Positions 7,444-16,500 of a stretch of 64,000 nucleotides of DNA are shown one piece after another. Source of the DNA: JBEEFP01 sp041166085 (GTDB lineage Bacteria; Actinomycetota; Acidimicrobiia; Acidimicrobiales; JAFATL01). The number at the start of each line of letters is the position of its first letter. Position 1 is the stretch's first letter. The notes under the pieces are model-generated. The model had not been told where the DNA came from. It made no database searches and saw only the letters and a list, made by a program, of their open reading frames with translations. The stretch spans positions 1 through 64,000 of the forward strand of contig JBEEFP010000083.1 in NCBI GenBank assembly GCA_041166085.1. Direction: 5' to 3'. The translations under genes and the position numbers were made by a program.

Positions 7444-8540
7444 CCAAGCTCTCCCGCCAGCTCGTGCGGGATCTGGCCACGTTCCGGGGCGCCGGCCCGG
7501 TGGTGTCGGTGTACCTCGACGTGGACGGGCGCCGATTCGTGCGTCCCGCCGACTACGAGGCCGCCTTCGAGCGGATGGCCAGACCTCACGGGGAGCCGGC
7601 CGCACGCGACCTGGGCAAGCGCATCCACCAGATCCGCGGTCACGTCAAAGCCGGCTTCGACCGTTCGCACGTGCGCGGCATCGCCGTCTTCTGCGGCGTG
7701 GGCCTGTGGGAGGCGATCGACCTCCCGGTGCCCGTGCGCAACCAGCTCATCGTCAACGACACGCCGCACGTGGCCCAGCTCGAGGCGGTGCTCGACAACC
7801 ACGAACGCATCGGGGTCCTGCTCGCTGACCGCCAGCACGCCCGCGTCTTCGTGTTCGAGCTCGGCGACCTGCTCGACAAGAGCGAGCTGTTCGAACAGCT
7901 GCCCCGCCACGAGGACGACGACGGCGACTGGGGCCGCGATCACGTCCACGACCACCAGGCCGCGGCCGCCCAGCGTCATGTGAAGCGCGCGGCCGAGGCC
8001 GCGTTCGCTGCGTGGCAGGAGCAACGCTTCGAGCACCTCGTCATCGCCGCGCCGGACGACCTGGCCGGTGACATCGAGCGGGCGCTGCACAGCTACCTGC
8101 AGCGCCGGGTGGCAGCCCGCCTCGCTCTCCCCGTGACCGCGCCCGAGTCCGATGTGCATCGCGCCGTGCTGGAGGTGGAGGAGTCGATCGAGCGCGGGCG
8201 CAAGGCCGATCTCGTTCATCAGTTGCGGTCCGCCCACGCATCGGGAAACGCCGGACTGGCCGGGCTCGACGACGTGCTGCCCGCCATTGGCGACCGTCGT
8301 GTCGGAACGCTGCTCGTGTCGCTCGGCTACGAGGTCCCCGGCTGGCGCTGCGACGGTTGTCACCGCCTCGCGGCCAAGGGACCGAAGTGTCCGGCGTGCA
8401 CCGGCCAGATGGCGCGCGTCGACGACGTGGTCGAAGAGGCCATCGAGGCGGCGCTGGCGCAGAACTGCCGGGTCGAGGTGTGCGACGGCAATGCCGATCT
8501 CGACGTGCTCGGTCGCATCGGCGCGTTGTTGAGGTTCTGA
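7440..8540 (+). CDS. baeRF-type eRF1/Pelota-like protein with C-terminal zinc ribbon
   Basis: The 366-residue protein begins with VVSVYLDVDGRR and has the segment RIGVLLADRQHARVFVFELGDL, the hallmark of bacterial eRF1-like (baeRF) proteins. The middle domain includes HQAAAAQRHVKRAAEAAF, and the third domain resembles eRF1 domain 3 (FEHLVIAAPDDLAGDIERAL). A zinc ribbon (CDGC...CPAC) sits near residues 305-325. The GGQ tripeptide that hydrolyses peptidyl-tRNA in true release factors is absent. It could bind the ribosomal A site as a rescue or hibernation factor, as shown for the related Balon family; that is inference. The TTG start is chosen because it overlaps the upstream stop (TTGA). Confidence 0.75.
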   Translation: MTKLSRQLVRDLATFRGAGPVVSVYLDVDGRRFVRPADYEAAFERMARPHGEPAARDLGKRIHQIRGHVKAGFDRSHVRGIAVFCGVGLWEAIDLPVPVRNQLIVNDTPHVAQLEAVLDNHERIGVLLADRQHARVFVFELGDLLDKSELFEQLPRHEDDDGDWGRDHVHDHQAAAAQRHVKRAAEAAFAAWQEQRFEHLVIAAPDDLAGDIERALHSYLQRRVAARLALPVTAPESDVHRAVLEVEESIERGRKADLVHQLRSAHASGNAGLAGLDDVLPAIGDRRVGTLLVSLGYEVPGWRCDGCHRLAAKGPKCPACTGQMARVDDVVEEAIEAALAQNCRVEVCDGNADLDVLGRIGALLRF

Positions 8541-9469
8541 TGCGCTCCATCGGCGTGGACGTGGGCGGCACCAAGATCCTCGGCGTCCTGACCACCGGCG
8601 AGGCCGAGATCCTGCAGGAGGAGCGTGTCCCAACGCCCGGGGGAGGCGACGCCATCCTCGACGCGGTCGCGGGGGTGATCGAGGTGCTGCGGCAGGACGA
8701 CCCTGTCCAGCTCGTCGGCATCGGCATGCCGGGCCTGGTCGACAACGAGGGCGTGCTGCGCTTCGCGCCCAACCTGCCCGGCGTGGTGGAGGTGCCGGTG
8801 CGCACCGGGCTCGAGCGGCGAGTTCCCGGGACGAAGGTGCGCGTCGAGAACGACGCGAGCTGCGCGGGCTGGGGCGAGCGCCTGCTCGGCGCGGGACGGG
8901 GGAGCGACGACATGCTGCTCGTCACCCTTGGCACGGGCATCGGTGGCGGGATCATCTCGGCCGGTCGCCTGCTGCGAGGCGCCCACGGATTCGCGGGTGA
9001 GATCGGCCACATGGTCGTCAACCCGCACGGTCCCCCGTGCCGGTGCGGCCAGCGCGGCTGCTGGGAGCGCTACGCGTCGGGCGGCGGCCTGGGGCGTATC
9101 GCGCGCGAGGCCGCCCACGCCGGCCAAGCCGACCGCATCCTCGAGTTGGCGGGCGGCGACCCCGAGAACGTGCGGGGCGAGCACGTCACCGCGGCCGCGG
9201 CAGAGGGCGACGCCCAGGCCGCCGAGGTGTTCCGCCGGTTGGCCTGGTGGCTCGCCCTCGGGCTGGCCAACCTGGCCAACATCTACGACCCGTCGGTCTT
9301 CGTGCTGGGCGGCGGGCTCATCGAGGCGGGCGAGGTGCTCATGACGCCGACGCGCGCCGCCTTCGCCGAGCTGGTCGAAGGCGCGGACCACCGGCCCACG
9401 ATCGACATCGTGCCCGCCCAGCTGGGCGAGCGTGCCGGTGCCATCGGCGCTGCCGCGCTGCACTGGTGA
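8540..9469 (+). CDS. glk: ROK-family glucokinase
   Basis: The protein phosphorylates glucose (or another hexose) with ATP. It has the N-terminal phosphate loop IGVDVGGTKILGVL, the substrate/catalytic segment VENDASCAGWGE (with catalytic Asp), LVTLGTGIGGGII, the ROK motif GEIGHMVV with its zinc-ligand His, and the zinc cluster CRCGQRGCWE. The 309-residue length is normal for the family. It starts at the A shared with the preceding stop (TGATG), so it closes the coupled run that includes the ArsA-like and baeRF genes. ROK enzymes can use glucose, mannose or polyphosphate as variants; glucose is the likeliest substrate. Confidence 0.87.
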   Translation: MRSIGVDVGGTKILGVLTTGEAEILQEERVPTPGGGDAILDAVAGVIEVLRQDDPVQLVGIGMPGLVDNEGVLRFAPNLPGVVEVPVRTGLERRVPGTKVRVENDASCAGWGERLLGAGRGSDDMLLVTLGTGIGGGIISAGRLLRGAHGFAGEIGHMVVNPHGPPCRCGQRGCWERYASGGGLGRIAREAAHAGQADRILELAGGDPENVRGEHVTAAAAEGDAQAAEVFRRLAWWLALGLANLANIYDPSVFVLGGGLIEAGEVLMTPTRAAFAELVEGADHRPTIDIVPAQLGERAGAIGAAALHW

Positions 9470-9484
9470 GGCGTCGGTGAGGCG

Positions 9485-10303
9485 GTGGTGAAGGTCAGGT
9501 TCGGGACCACGCTCCCGCAGTTCCGGGCCGAGGCGGATCACGCCATCGACGCCGCTCAGCGGGCCGAGTCCCTGGGGCTCGACGGCGTCTTCGTGTTCGA
9601 CCACCTCTGGCCGATCGGCAACCCCGACGGCTCGGTGCTGCACAGCCACGGACTGCTCGGTGCGCTCGGCGAGGAGACGCGGCGCATCCAGCTCGGCACC
9701 CTCGTCGCGCGCGTCGACCTGCTGCCGGACGCGGTGCTGGTCAACACGCTGGCGTCACATGCGCACGTGGCCGGCCCCGAGCGCATGATCGCCGGCGTGG
9801 GAGCGGGCGACCACCTGAGCCGGCCCGAGAACGATGCCTTCGGCGTCGTCTACGGGTCGAAGGCGGTGCGGGTCGCGGCGGTGGGGAACGTCTGCCGGTC
9901 GCTGCGCGAGCGCGGTGTCACCACGTGGGCGGGCGGACGTTCACCCGAGATCCGTCAGGTCGCGGCCGAGACGGCAGACGCCCTCAACATCTGGGGCGCC
10001 AGTCCGGGCGAGGTCCTGCACGAGATCGAGGACGTGCGCGAACGGGTGGGACGGCGCGACTACGACGTGACGTGGGGTGGCCAGGTGCTCATCGGACGCA
10101 CCGACGCGGATGTGGAAGCCAAGGTTCGCCGCTACGGGCTGCGGCATCATCTCGTTCACGGCACCGTCACCGCCGTCGCCCGCCACTTCGAGGCGCTCGC
10201 CGAGGTGGGCATCACCTACGCGGTGTGCTCGCCGCTCGACGTGCACGACGACCCGTCCGCCTACGAAACCCTTGCCGAGGTCCGGGAGGCGCTGGTCACC
10301 TAG
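9485..10303 (+). CDS. LLM-class (F420-dependent-type) oxidoreductase
   Basis: The start VVKVRFGTTLPQF and the segments AAQRAESLGLDGVFVFDHLW and RIQLGTLVARVDLLPDAVLVN match the luciferase-like TIM barrels that use F420 (or FMN). The 272-residue length is on the short side of the family. GVGAGDHLSRPEN lies where the cofactor phosphate is usually bound. Two consecutive GTG codons can serve as start. The gene sits 15 bp after glk, probably in the same transcript. The substrate is unknown. A second family member occurs near 61 kb. Confidence 0.78.
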   Translation: MVKVRFGTTLPQFRAEADHAIDAAQRAESLGLDGVFVFDHLWPIGNPDGSVLHSHGLLGALGEETRRIQLGTLVARVDLLPDAVLVNTLASHAHVAGPERMIAGVGAGDHLSRPENDAFGVVYGSKAVRVAAVGNVCRSLRERGVTTWAGGRSPEIRQVAAETADALNIWGASPGEVLHEIEDVRERVGRRDYDVTWGGQVLIGRTDADVEAKVRRYGLRHHLVHGTVTAVARHFEALAEVGITYAVCSPLDVHDDPSAYETLAEVREALVT

Positions 10304-10348
10304 AAACCCGGGCCGAGGTCCGAGAGGGTCTCACGTAGGCTGACCGAC

Positions 10349-11524
10349 GTGGAGTTCAGGCGCATCACCTCGCTACCGCCGTACGCGCTGGGCGTCATCG
10401 ACGCCCTGAAGAAGGAAGCGCGTTGGGCAGGCGCAGACGTGATCGACCTGGCCTTCGGGAACCCCGACATCCCGTCGCCGGACATCGCCGTCGAGAAGCT
10501 CTCGGAGGCGGCCCACAACCCGCGCAACCACCGGTACTCGGTCAGCCGCGGCATCCCCAACCTGCGCAAGGCCATGGCCGACCGCTACCTCACCAAGTGG
10601 GGCGTCGAGCTCGACCCCGAGACCGAGGTCATCACCACCATCGGCGCCAAGGAGGGGCTGTCCCATCTCATGTGGGTGCTGCTCGGCCCCGGCGACAGCG
10701 CCTTCGTCCCGTCGCCGTCGTACCCCATCCACATCTACGCGCCCCTGTTCGCCGGTGCAGAGGTGCAGCAGATCCGGCTCGGCCCGGGTGAGGACTTCTT
10801 CCAGAACCTCCTCGCGGCATGGGAGGAGCAGTGGCCCAAGCCGCGCGTGGTGATCCTGTCCTTTCCGCACAACCCCACCACCGCGTGCGTCGACCTGGCG
10901 TGGATGCAGCGGCTGGTGGACTTCGCGCGTGAGCACGAGATCGTGCTCGTGCACGACTTCGCCTACTCCGACACCGCCTTCGACGGCTACCAGCCACCGT
11001 CGATCCTGCAGGTGCCGGGCGCCAAGGACGTCGCCGTCGAGCTCTACACCCTCACCAAGTCGTTCTCGATGGCGGGATGGCGCGTCGGGTTCCTGGTCGG
11101 CAACGCCGAGATCGTCGCCGCCCTCGCCAAGCTCAAGGGCTACCTCGACTACGGCACGTTCCAGCCCATCCAGATCGCCGCGACGGTCACGATGAACGAG
11201 GCGGGGGAGTACCCCAAGGAAGTGAACGAGATCTATCAGGCCCGCCGCGACGCGCTGTGCGATGGCCTGGTGCGCATCGGGTGGGAGGTCACCAAGCCCA
11301 AGGGCACCATGTTCCTGTGGGCGCCCATCCCGGCCGCCTACGCGGACATGAACTCGATGGAGTTCGCGTCCTTCCTGGTGAAGGAGGCGGCTGTCGCCGT
11401 CTCACCCGGTAACGGCTTCGGCCCCGGCGGCGAGGGCTACGTGCGCTTCGCTCTCATCGAGAACGAGCAGCGCATCACCCAGGCCGTCCGCAACCTCAAG
11501 AAGGCGCTCCCGAAGCTCGCCTGA
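10349..11524 (+). CDS. class I/II PLP aminotransferase (AlaC/LL-DAP-AT-like)
   Basis: The 391-residue protein has the AAT-I fold order: DVIDLAFGNPDIPSP (substrate arm), the PLP-binding ITTIGAKEGLSHLMWV, SFPHNPTTACVD, VHDFAYSDTAFDG (Asp and Tyr that hold the cofactor) and the Schiff-base lysine in YTLTKSFSMAGWRVGF. The C-terminal FALIENEQRI holds the carboxylate-binding context. This pattern is closest to AlaC-type glutamate-pyruvate or LL-diaminopimelate aminotransferases. It is a single gene with a GTG start, 45 bp after the LLM gene, and convergent with a TetR gene. The exact amino acid pair cannot be read from the sequence. Confidence 0.87.
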   Translation: MEFRRITSLPPYALGVIDALKKEARWAGADVIDLAFGNPDIPSPDIAVEKLSEAAHNPRNHRYSVSRGIPNLRKAMADRYLTKWGVELDPETEVITTIGAKEGLSHLMWVLLGPGDSAFVPSPSYPIHIYAPLFAGAEVQQIRLGPGEDFFQNLLAAWEEQWPKPRVVILSFPHNPTTACVDLAWMQRLVDFAREHEIVLVHDFAYSDTAFDGYQPPSILQVPGAKDVAVELYTLTKSFSMAGWRVGFLVGNAEIVAALAKLKGYLDYGTFQPIQIAATVTMNEAGEYPKEVNEIYQARRDALCDGLVRIGWEVTKPKGTMFLWAPIPAAYADMNSMEFASFLVKEAAVAVSPGNGFGPGGEGYVRFALIENEQRITQAVRNLKKALPKLA

Positions 11525-11547
11525 CAGGTTCCCCGGACTCGACCCGG

Positions 11548-12132
11548 TCAGCCAGTCAGGCCGCCGAGGCAGAAGGCGACGGCGGCGTCGGCCACCTCGT
11601 CGGGGGACTCGCCCCGCTCCATGACGAAGGCGCGGGCCAGGTGGTTGGTGACGCCGAGGATGGCATGCGTCAGCACGAGGGGGTCGGTGTCGCGGATGCG
11701 GCCGGCGACGATGCCCTCCTTCACGTGGGGGACGACGTCGGCGATGGCGACTTCCTGGCCCCGGCGCAGGGTGGGGGCGAAGCGCTCCTCGGTGGCCGCG
11801 AACTGGAAGAGCGTGATGAGGCGGCGGTTGGCGGCCAGCCACGCGAGGGACGTCCGGATGCCGAGCTCGATGCGGCGGACGGGGTCGGTCTCGTCCCCGA
11901 TGGCCTGCTGCTGGGACCGGCGCAGGTCGTGCTGCGCCTCCTTGAGGATGTCGACGAGCAGCTGCTCCTTCGACTCGAAATACCAATAGAAGACGCCTTT
12001 GCCGACCCCGAGCCCCTGCACGATCTCGGCCACCGAGGTGGGGTGGTAGCCGTTCTCCGCGAAGAGTCCGGTGGCGTGATCCATCAGCTGGCGCCGGCGC
12101 TCTTTGCCCCGGCTGGTGAGGCGGCGGTTCAT
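11548..12132 (-). CDS. TetR-family regulator
   Basis: An N-terminal TetR HTH is clear: LTSRGKERRRQLMDHATGLFAENGYHPTS followed by VAEIVQGLGVGKGVFYWYF and ESKEQLL. The C-terminal domain (about residues 70-194) is helical with no named ligand signature. I chose the ATG at 12132 (MNRRLTSRG); the frame is open further upstream through the palindrome. It is divergent from an acyltransferase gene, with an 18-bp palindrome (12155-12172) only 22 bp from its start, so it very probably binds there and represses itself. A TTGACC-17-TACGGT promoter can be drawn through the palindrome toward this gene. Confidence 0.87.
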   Translation of the reverse strand: MNRRLTSRGKERRRQLMDHATGLFAENGYHPTSVAEIVQGLGVGKGVFYWYFESKEQLLVDILKEAQHDLRRSQQQAIGDETDPVRRIELGIRTSLAWLAANRRLITLFQFAATEERFAPTLRRGQEVAIADVVPHVKEGIVAGRIRDTDPLVLTHAILGVTNHLARAFVMERGESPDEVADAAVAFCLGGLTG

Positions 12133-12154
12133 CTCACCGGGGACCGTAAATCTG

Positions 12155-12172
12155 CTTGACCGCCCGGTCAAG
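12155..12172. promoter_or_regulatory. 18-bp palindromic operator, copy 1
   Basis: CTTGACCG-cc-CGGTCAAG is a perfect 8-2-8 palindrome between the divergent TetR and acyltransferase genes. Each half contains TTGACC, a good -35 hexamer, so a bound repressor would block RNA polymerase. Identical half-sites recur at 60793-60810. Confidence 0.8.
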
Positions 12173-12212
12173 AAACCCGCGGGCCCCTGGCCAGGGATAC
12201 TGTCTCGCCGCG

Positions 12213-12941
12213 ATGGCGTACTGGGTGGTCAAAGCGATCCTGACCCCGATCCTGCGGTTCCTCTTCCGCATCCGGGTCGAGGGCCTCGAGCACGTGCCCA
12301 AGCACGGGCGCGCCATCCTCGCGGGCAACCACATCTCGTTCAGCGACTCCATCTTCCTTCCGCTCGTCCTCAGACGGCGCGTCACGTTCGTGGCCAAGGC
12401 CGAGTACTTCGACGACCCCAAGACGGCGTGGTTCTTCCGGGCCGTCGGCCAGATCCCCATCAAGCGCGAGGGCGGATCGGCGTCGCAGCGGGCCCTCGAC
12501 TCAGCGCGCGAGGTCCTCGAGGGCGAGGGCCTGTTCGGCATCTACCCGGAGGGCACGCGCTCCCCGGACGGGCGCCTCTACAAGGGCCATACCGGCGTGG
12601 CCCGGCTGGCCATGCAGACGGCTGCCCCGGTGATCGCGGTCGCCATGATCGGCACCAAGGAGGCCCAGCCCATCGGCCAGGTCAAGCCCAACTTCTTCAT
12701 GCCGATCACCGTGCGCTTCTCCACGCCGATGACGTTCGAGCGGTACGCCGACCGGGCCGACGACCCCCTGGTCCTGCGCCAGATCACCGACGAGATCATG
12801 TTCGAGCTCCGTGAGCTCTCCGAGCAGGATTACGTGAACAGCTACGCCAAGCGCAAGGCCGAGGAGGCTGAGTCGGCCGAGGTGCCCGAGCCGGCCAAGA
12901 TCGCGTCTGCCACGCCCGAGCCTGCGCCGGTTCCCGCCTAG
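12213..12941 (+). CDS. plsC: 1-acylglycerol-3-phosphate acyltransferase (PlsC-like)
   Basis: The enzyme would transfer a fatty acyl group to lysophosphatidic acid or a similar lipid acceptor at the membrane. It has the PlsC catalytic motif NHISFSDSIF (H-x4-D), VAKAEYFDDPKTAWFF, then IPIKREGG, and the acceptor-binding YPEGTRSPDGRLYKG. The N-terminal hydrophobic stretch (AYWVVKAILTPILRFLF) is a likely membrane anchor. The 242 residues end in a Glu/Pro/Ala-rich tail. The ATG at 12213 is preferred; a GATACT -10-like hexamer at 12196 would give a nearly leaderless mRNA. It is divergent from a TetR gene and probably controlled by it. The stop CTAG is shared with the convergent neighbour. Confidence 0.88.
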   Translation: MAYWVVKAILTPILRFLFRIRVEGLEHVPKHGRAILAGNHISFSDSIFLPLVLRRRVTFVAKAEYFDDPKTAWFFRAVGQIPIKREGGSASQRALDSAREVLEGEGLFGIYPEGTRSPDGRLYKGHTGVARLAMQTAAPVIAVAMIGTKEAQPIGQVKPNFFMPITVRFSTPMTFERYADRADDPLVLRQITDEIMFELRELSEQDYVNSYAKRKAEEAESAEVPEPAKIASATPEPAPVPA

Positions 12942-13375
12942 AGAGAGCCCGCCATCGCGTCGGCGCTGCGCAGCCGGCGAGTCACGGTGCGCACGACGGC
13001 GTTCCGCACGCTGACGATGTCGTCCAGGATCCCGGCGAACTCCAGCGCGCTCATCGCCACCAGCGTCATGGGCGTCTGGGCCGTCACCGTGCCCGTGCGG
13101 GGCCCTCGGTCGAGCAGCGCCACCTCGCCGAGCAGCTCGCCCGGGCCCAGGGTGGCAACCGGCCGCCCCCCGATCTCCACGAGCGCCTCTCCCTCGACGA
13201 TCACGAACGCTTCTCGCGCCGCCCTGCCCTCCGTGCACAGCACGGTGCCGGCATCACGTTCGGCCAACGTGGTGAGGCGACTGAGCCGAACGAGGTCGGC
13301 GCGGCCACAACGCGAGAACAGATCGAGGGAGGCCAGGGTGTCCAGCTTGGTGTCGGTTCGGTGTGTGGTTCTCAT
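12938..13375 (-). CDS. stand-alone cyclic-nucleotide-binding domain protein
   Basis: The 145 residues make one CRP/cAMP-receptor beta barrel: FVIVEGEALVEIGGRPVATLGPGELLGEVALLDRGPRTGTVTAQ. The Glu in GELLGE and the Arg in GPRTGTV are the residues that normally hold the ribose and cyclic phosphate, so binding looks intact. There is no HTH after the domain, only one more helix (VRNAVVRTVTRRLRS), so it is not a transcription factor by itself. The ATG at 13375 is the likeliest start. It is divergent from a protein with an atypical nucleotide-cyclase domain and could sense its product; that is inference from position. Confidence 0.82.
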   Translation of the reverse strand: MRTTHRTDTKLDTLASLDLFSRCGRADLVRLSRLTTLAERDAGTVLCTEGRAAREAFVIVEGEALVEIGGRPVATLGPGELLGEVALLDRGPRTGTVTAQTPMTLVAMSALEFAGILDDIVSVRNAVVRTVTRRLRSADAMAGSL

Positions 13376-13408
13376 GGCGGCAGCCTGCGCTCGGTCGAGG
13401 ACCGCGGA

Positions 13409-13428
13409 CATCGGCCAGATGGCCGAAT
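13409..13428. promoter_or_regulatory. palindrome upstream of first cyclase-LuxR gene
   Basis: TCGGCCA-ga-TGGCCGA (13411-13426), preceded by CA, lies between the divergent cNMP-binding and cyclase-LuxR genes. It is similar to the palindrome at 17995-18014 upstream of the second cyclase-LuxR gene: both read CATCnGCCAnnTGGCnGA. Confidence 0.5.
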
Positions 13429-13508
13429 CTGCGCGCGCCCCGGCACACCTCCCATCTACGCGCTTTCGCTGATGTACCCAGGCGTTTTGTCCGGCAAGGT
13501 GCCCATCC

Positions 13509-16500
13509 ATGGAGGAAACTGGTGCGGTGCTACCCGGGGGCACGGTCACGCTGCTGCTGGCCGACGTGGAGGGCTCGACCCGGCTGTGGGAGACCGAGCC
13601 CGAGGTCATGGCGGCCGCGCTCGGCCGCTTGGAGGACACCCTGGTCGAGGCCCTCGGTCGCCACAACGGCGCCCGACCCCTCGAACAGGGCGAGGGCGAC
13701 AGCTTCGTGGCCGCCTTCACCCGAGCCTCCGACGCGGTCGCCGCCGCGCTCGGGCTGCAGCTGGCCGACCTCGATCCCATCCGCCTGCGCATCGGCATCC
13801 ACACGGCCGAGGTCCAGCTGCGCGACGACGCCAACTACATGGGCCCGGCCATGAACCGCACGGCCCGCCTGCGCGACTTGGGCCACGGGGGCCAGACCCT
13901 CCTCTCCCAGGCCACCCACGACATCGTCGTCGAGCGCCTCCCTGCCAAGGCCACCCTCACCGACCTCGGCACCCACCGTCTCAAGGACCTGGCCCGGCCT
14001 GAGCACGTCCACCAGCTCGGCCACCCCGAGCTGCGGTCGGAGTTCCCACCGCTGCGCTCGGTTGACGCCTACCCCAACAACCTTCCCATCCAGCTGACGA
14101 GCTTCATCGGGCGGGAGGCCGAGCTCGACGAGCTTCGGACCCTGTTTCGCGAGCACCGGCTGGTGACGCTCACGGGCTCGGGCGGCGCGGGAAAGACCCG
14201 CCTCGCCGTGCAGGTCGGCGCCGAGCTCCTGGCCGACTTCCCGGACGGGGTGTGGCACGTCGAGCTGGCGCCGATCACGGACCCCGACCTGGTGGCGACG
14301 AGTGTCGCCCGCGCCATGGGGCTGCAGGACGAGGTCAACCGGACCGCCACCGAGACCATCATCCGCCACACGGCCGGCCGTCCGGTGCTCGTGGTCCTCG
14401 ACAACTGCGAGCACCTCCTCGACGCATCCGCCTCGCTCGCCGAGGCCCTTCTGCGCGGCTGCCCGTCCCTCACCATCCTCGCCACCACCCGCGAACCCCT
14501 CGGGGTCGCGGGGGAGGCGACGTGGCGGGTGCCCTCACTCGACGACACCCAGGCCCGGCGTCTGTTCGAGGATCGCGCCCGTCGCGCCCGCAACGACTTC
14601 GCCGTCAACGACGCCAACGCCACCGCCGTCGACGAGGTGTGTCGGCGGCTCGACGGCATCCCCCTCGCCATCGAGCTGGCCGCCGCGCGCGTGCGGGCGT
14701 TCTCACCCGAGCAGATCGCCGCCGGCCTCAACGACCGTTTCCGCATGCTCACGGGCGGCTCCCGCACGGCCGTGCAACGGCAGCAGACGCTGCGCGCATC
14801 GGTCGACTGGAGCCACCGACTGCTCAGTGACGCCGAACAGGTGCTGTTCCGCCGGCTCGCCGTGTTCCCGGGGTCGTTCGATCTGGAAGCCGCCCAGGCC
14901 GTCGGCGCCGACGGCGACCTCGAGCCCCACCACGTTTTCGACTTGCTTGCCCTGCTGGTCGACAAGTCCCTTGTTACCGCGGACGAGACGGACGGCACGA
15001 CCCGCTATCGACTGCTCGAGACAGTGCGTCAGTATGCGGCCGAGCAGCTCGACACCGCCGACGAGGCGGTCGGAACCCGGCGCCTTCATCGCGACCACTA
15101 CGTCGGTGTGACGGCGCTGGTGGGTCTGGCCGGGGCGAACGACCGGGTGCAGCTGGCAGTGGAGCTCGACAACTTCCGGGCCGCCATGAGCTGGAGCCTC
15201 GAGGCAGATGAGCTCGACCGAGCCGTGGTGATCGCGGTCTCCCTCAACGCCATCTGGTTCGACGGCCGCTTCAAGGAGGGCCGGACCTGGTTCGACGAGG
15301 TCCTCGGACGTGGGCCACTGCAGCCGTCGTTTCGAGCGGCGGCACTCGCCGCCGCCGGTTGGCTCGACAGCTTCGCCTTCGCCGACCGTGCCATCCCTCG
15401 CGCCCTCGAAGCCGTCGCGTTGGCCCGCGACGTCGGCGACCCGGCCCTTATCGCCTACGCACTGGCCTCGGCCGGCGTCACCCAAGTATTCACCGCCCCC
15501 GAGGCGGCAGCGGAGGCCCTCCGTGAGTCGCTCGCTCTCGCCCGCGGGAGCAACGCGGGCTTGGTCGGCATGGTGCTCTTCTTCCTCGCCAACGCGAGCG
15601 CCGATCTGGGCGACGTCGAGGAAGCGGTGGCGTTGCTGGAGGAAGGACTCGTTGTTGGGTCCACGAGGGCCAACGGGTTCGTATCCCGCTCGTGCCAGTA
15701 TCTCCTGGCGTTCCTGTTGTGCACGCGGGGTGACCTGCGCCGAGCGACGTCCTTGGCGACCGAATCGGTTGCTGACGCGCGGGCCGCAGCCGACCGGTTG
15801 TCGATAGGTTTCGCGCTCGCAAATGCAGGACTCATCCACGCGCTCTCCGGTGATGCCAGCCGGGCTTGGACGTACCGCGCCGAGAGCCTCACCGTCGCCG
15901 ACGATCTCGGGATCCCGATGGTCGACGGCTGGGTCTGCGTCCTGGGGGGGATCGCCTCGCTGGCGACGGGTGATGTCGCCCAGGCCCAGGAGCTGCTGGG
16001 TCGCTGGAGTCCGCACGAGGTCTGGGCCCGGTCGGCCCTCGGTCCGCTGGCCGAGGCCGACCTTGCTGCTGGCGACGTCGAAGGCGCTCGGCATCGGGCG
16101 GATGAGGCCATGGCGAGGCCGACGCCCGAGATGCGATGGGAGCGGGGCTGGGCACTGACCGCCCGCGCCCGCGTCGCGTCTGCCGAGGGTGATACGGACC
16201 TCGCCGAACGGCTTGGCCACCAGGCGCTCGTCGTGCGTGACGAGTACGGCGACAAGGGGGGTTTGTGCGACACGCTCGAGTTGCTGGCGGCTCTGTCCGC
16301 TTCGGGCGCGAACCACGAGGAGGCGGCGCGGACCCTCGGCGCCGCGCAGGCGTTGCGGGACCGCGTCGGCTACGTCCGCTTCGTCATCTACCGCGACTGG
16401 TACGACGCAGTAGTCGCCTCCTCGCGTGCGGAGCTCGGCGACGACGCGTTCGATGCCGCGTGGGCCGAGGGTGCTGCGCTCTCGCTCGACGAGGCGGTGG

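Noticed and set aside
12156..12212. Longer start for the PlsC-like protein at 12156
   Set aside because: It would begin inside the TetR operator and add 19 residues without homology; the ATG at 12213 starts the membrane anchor.
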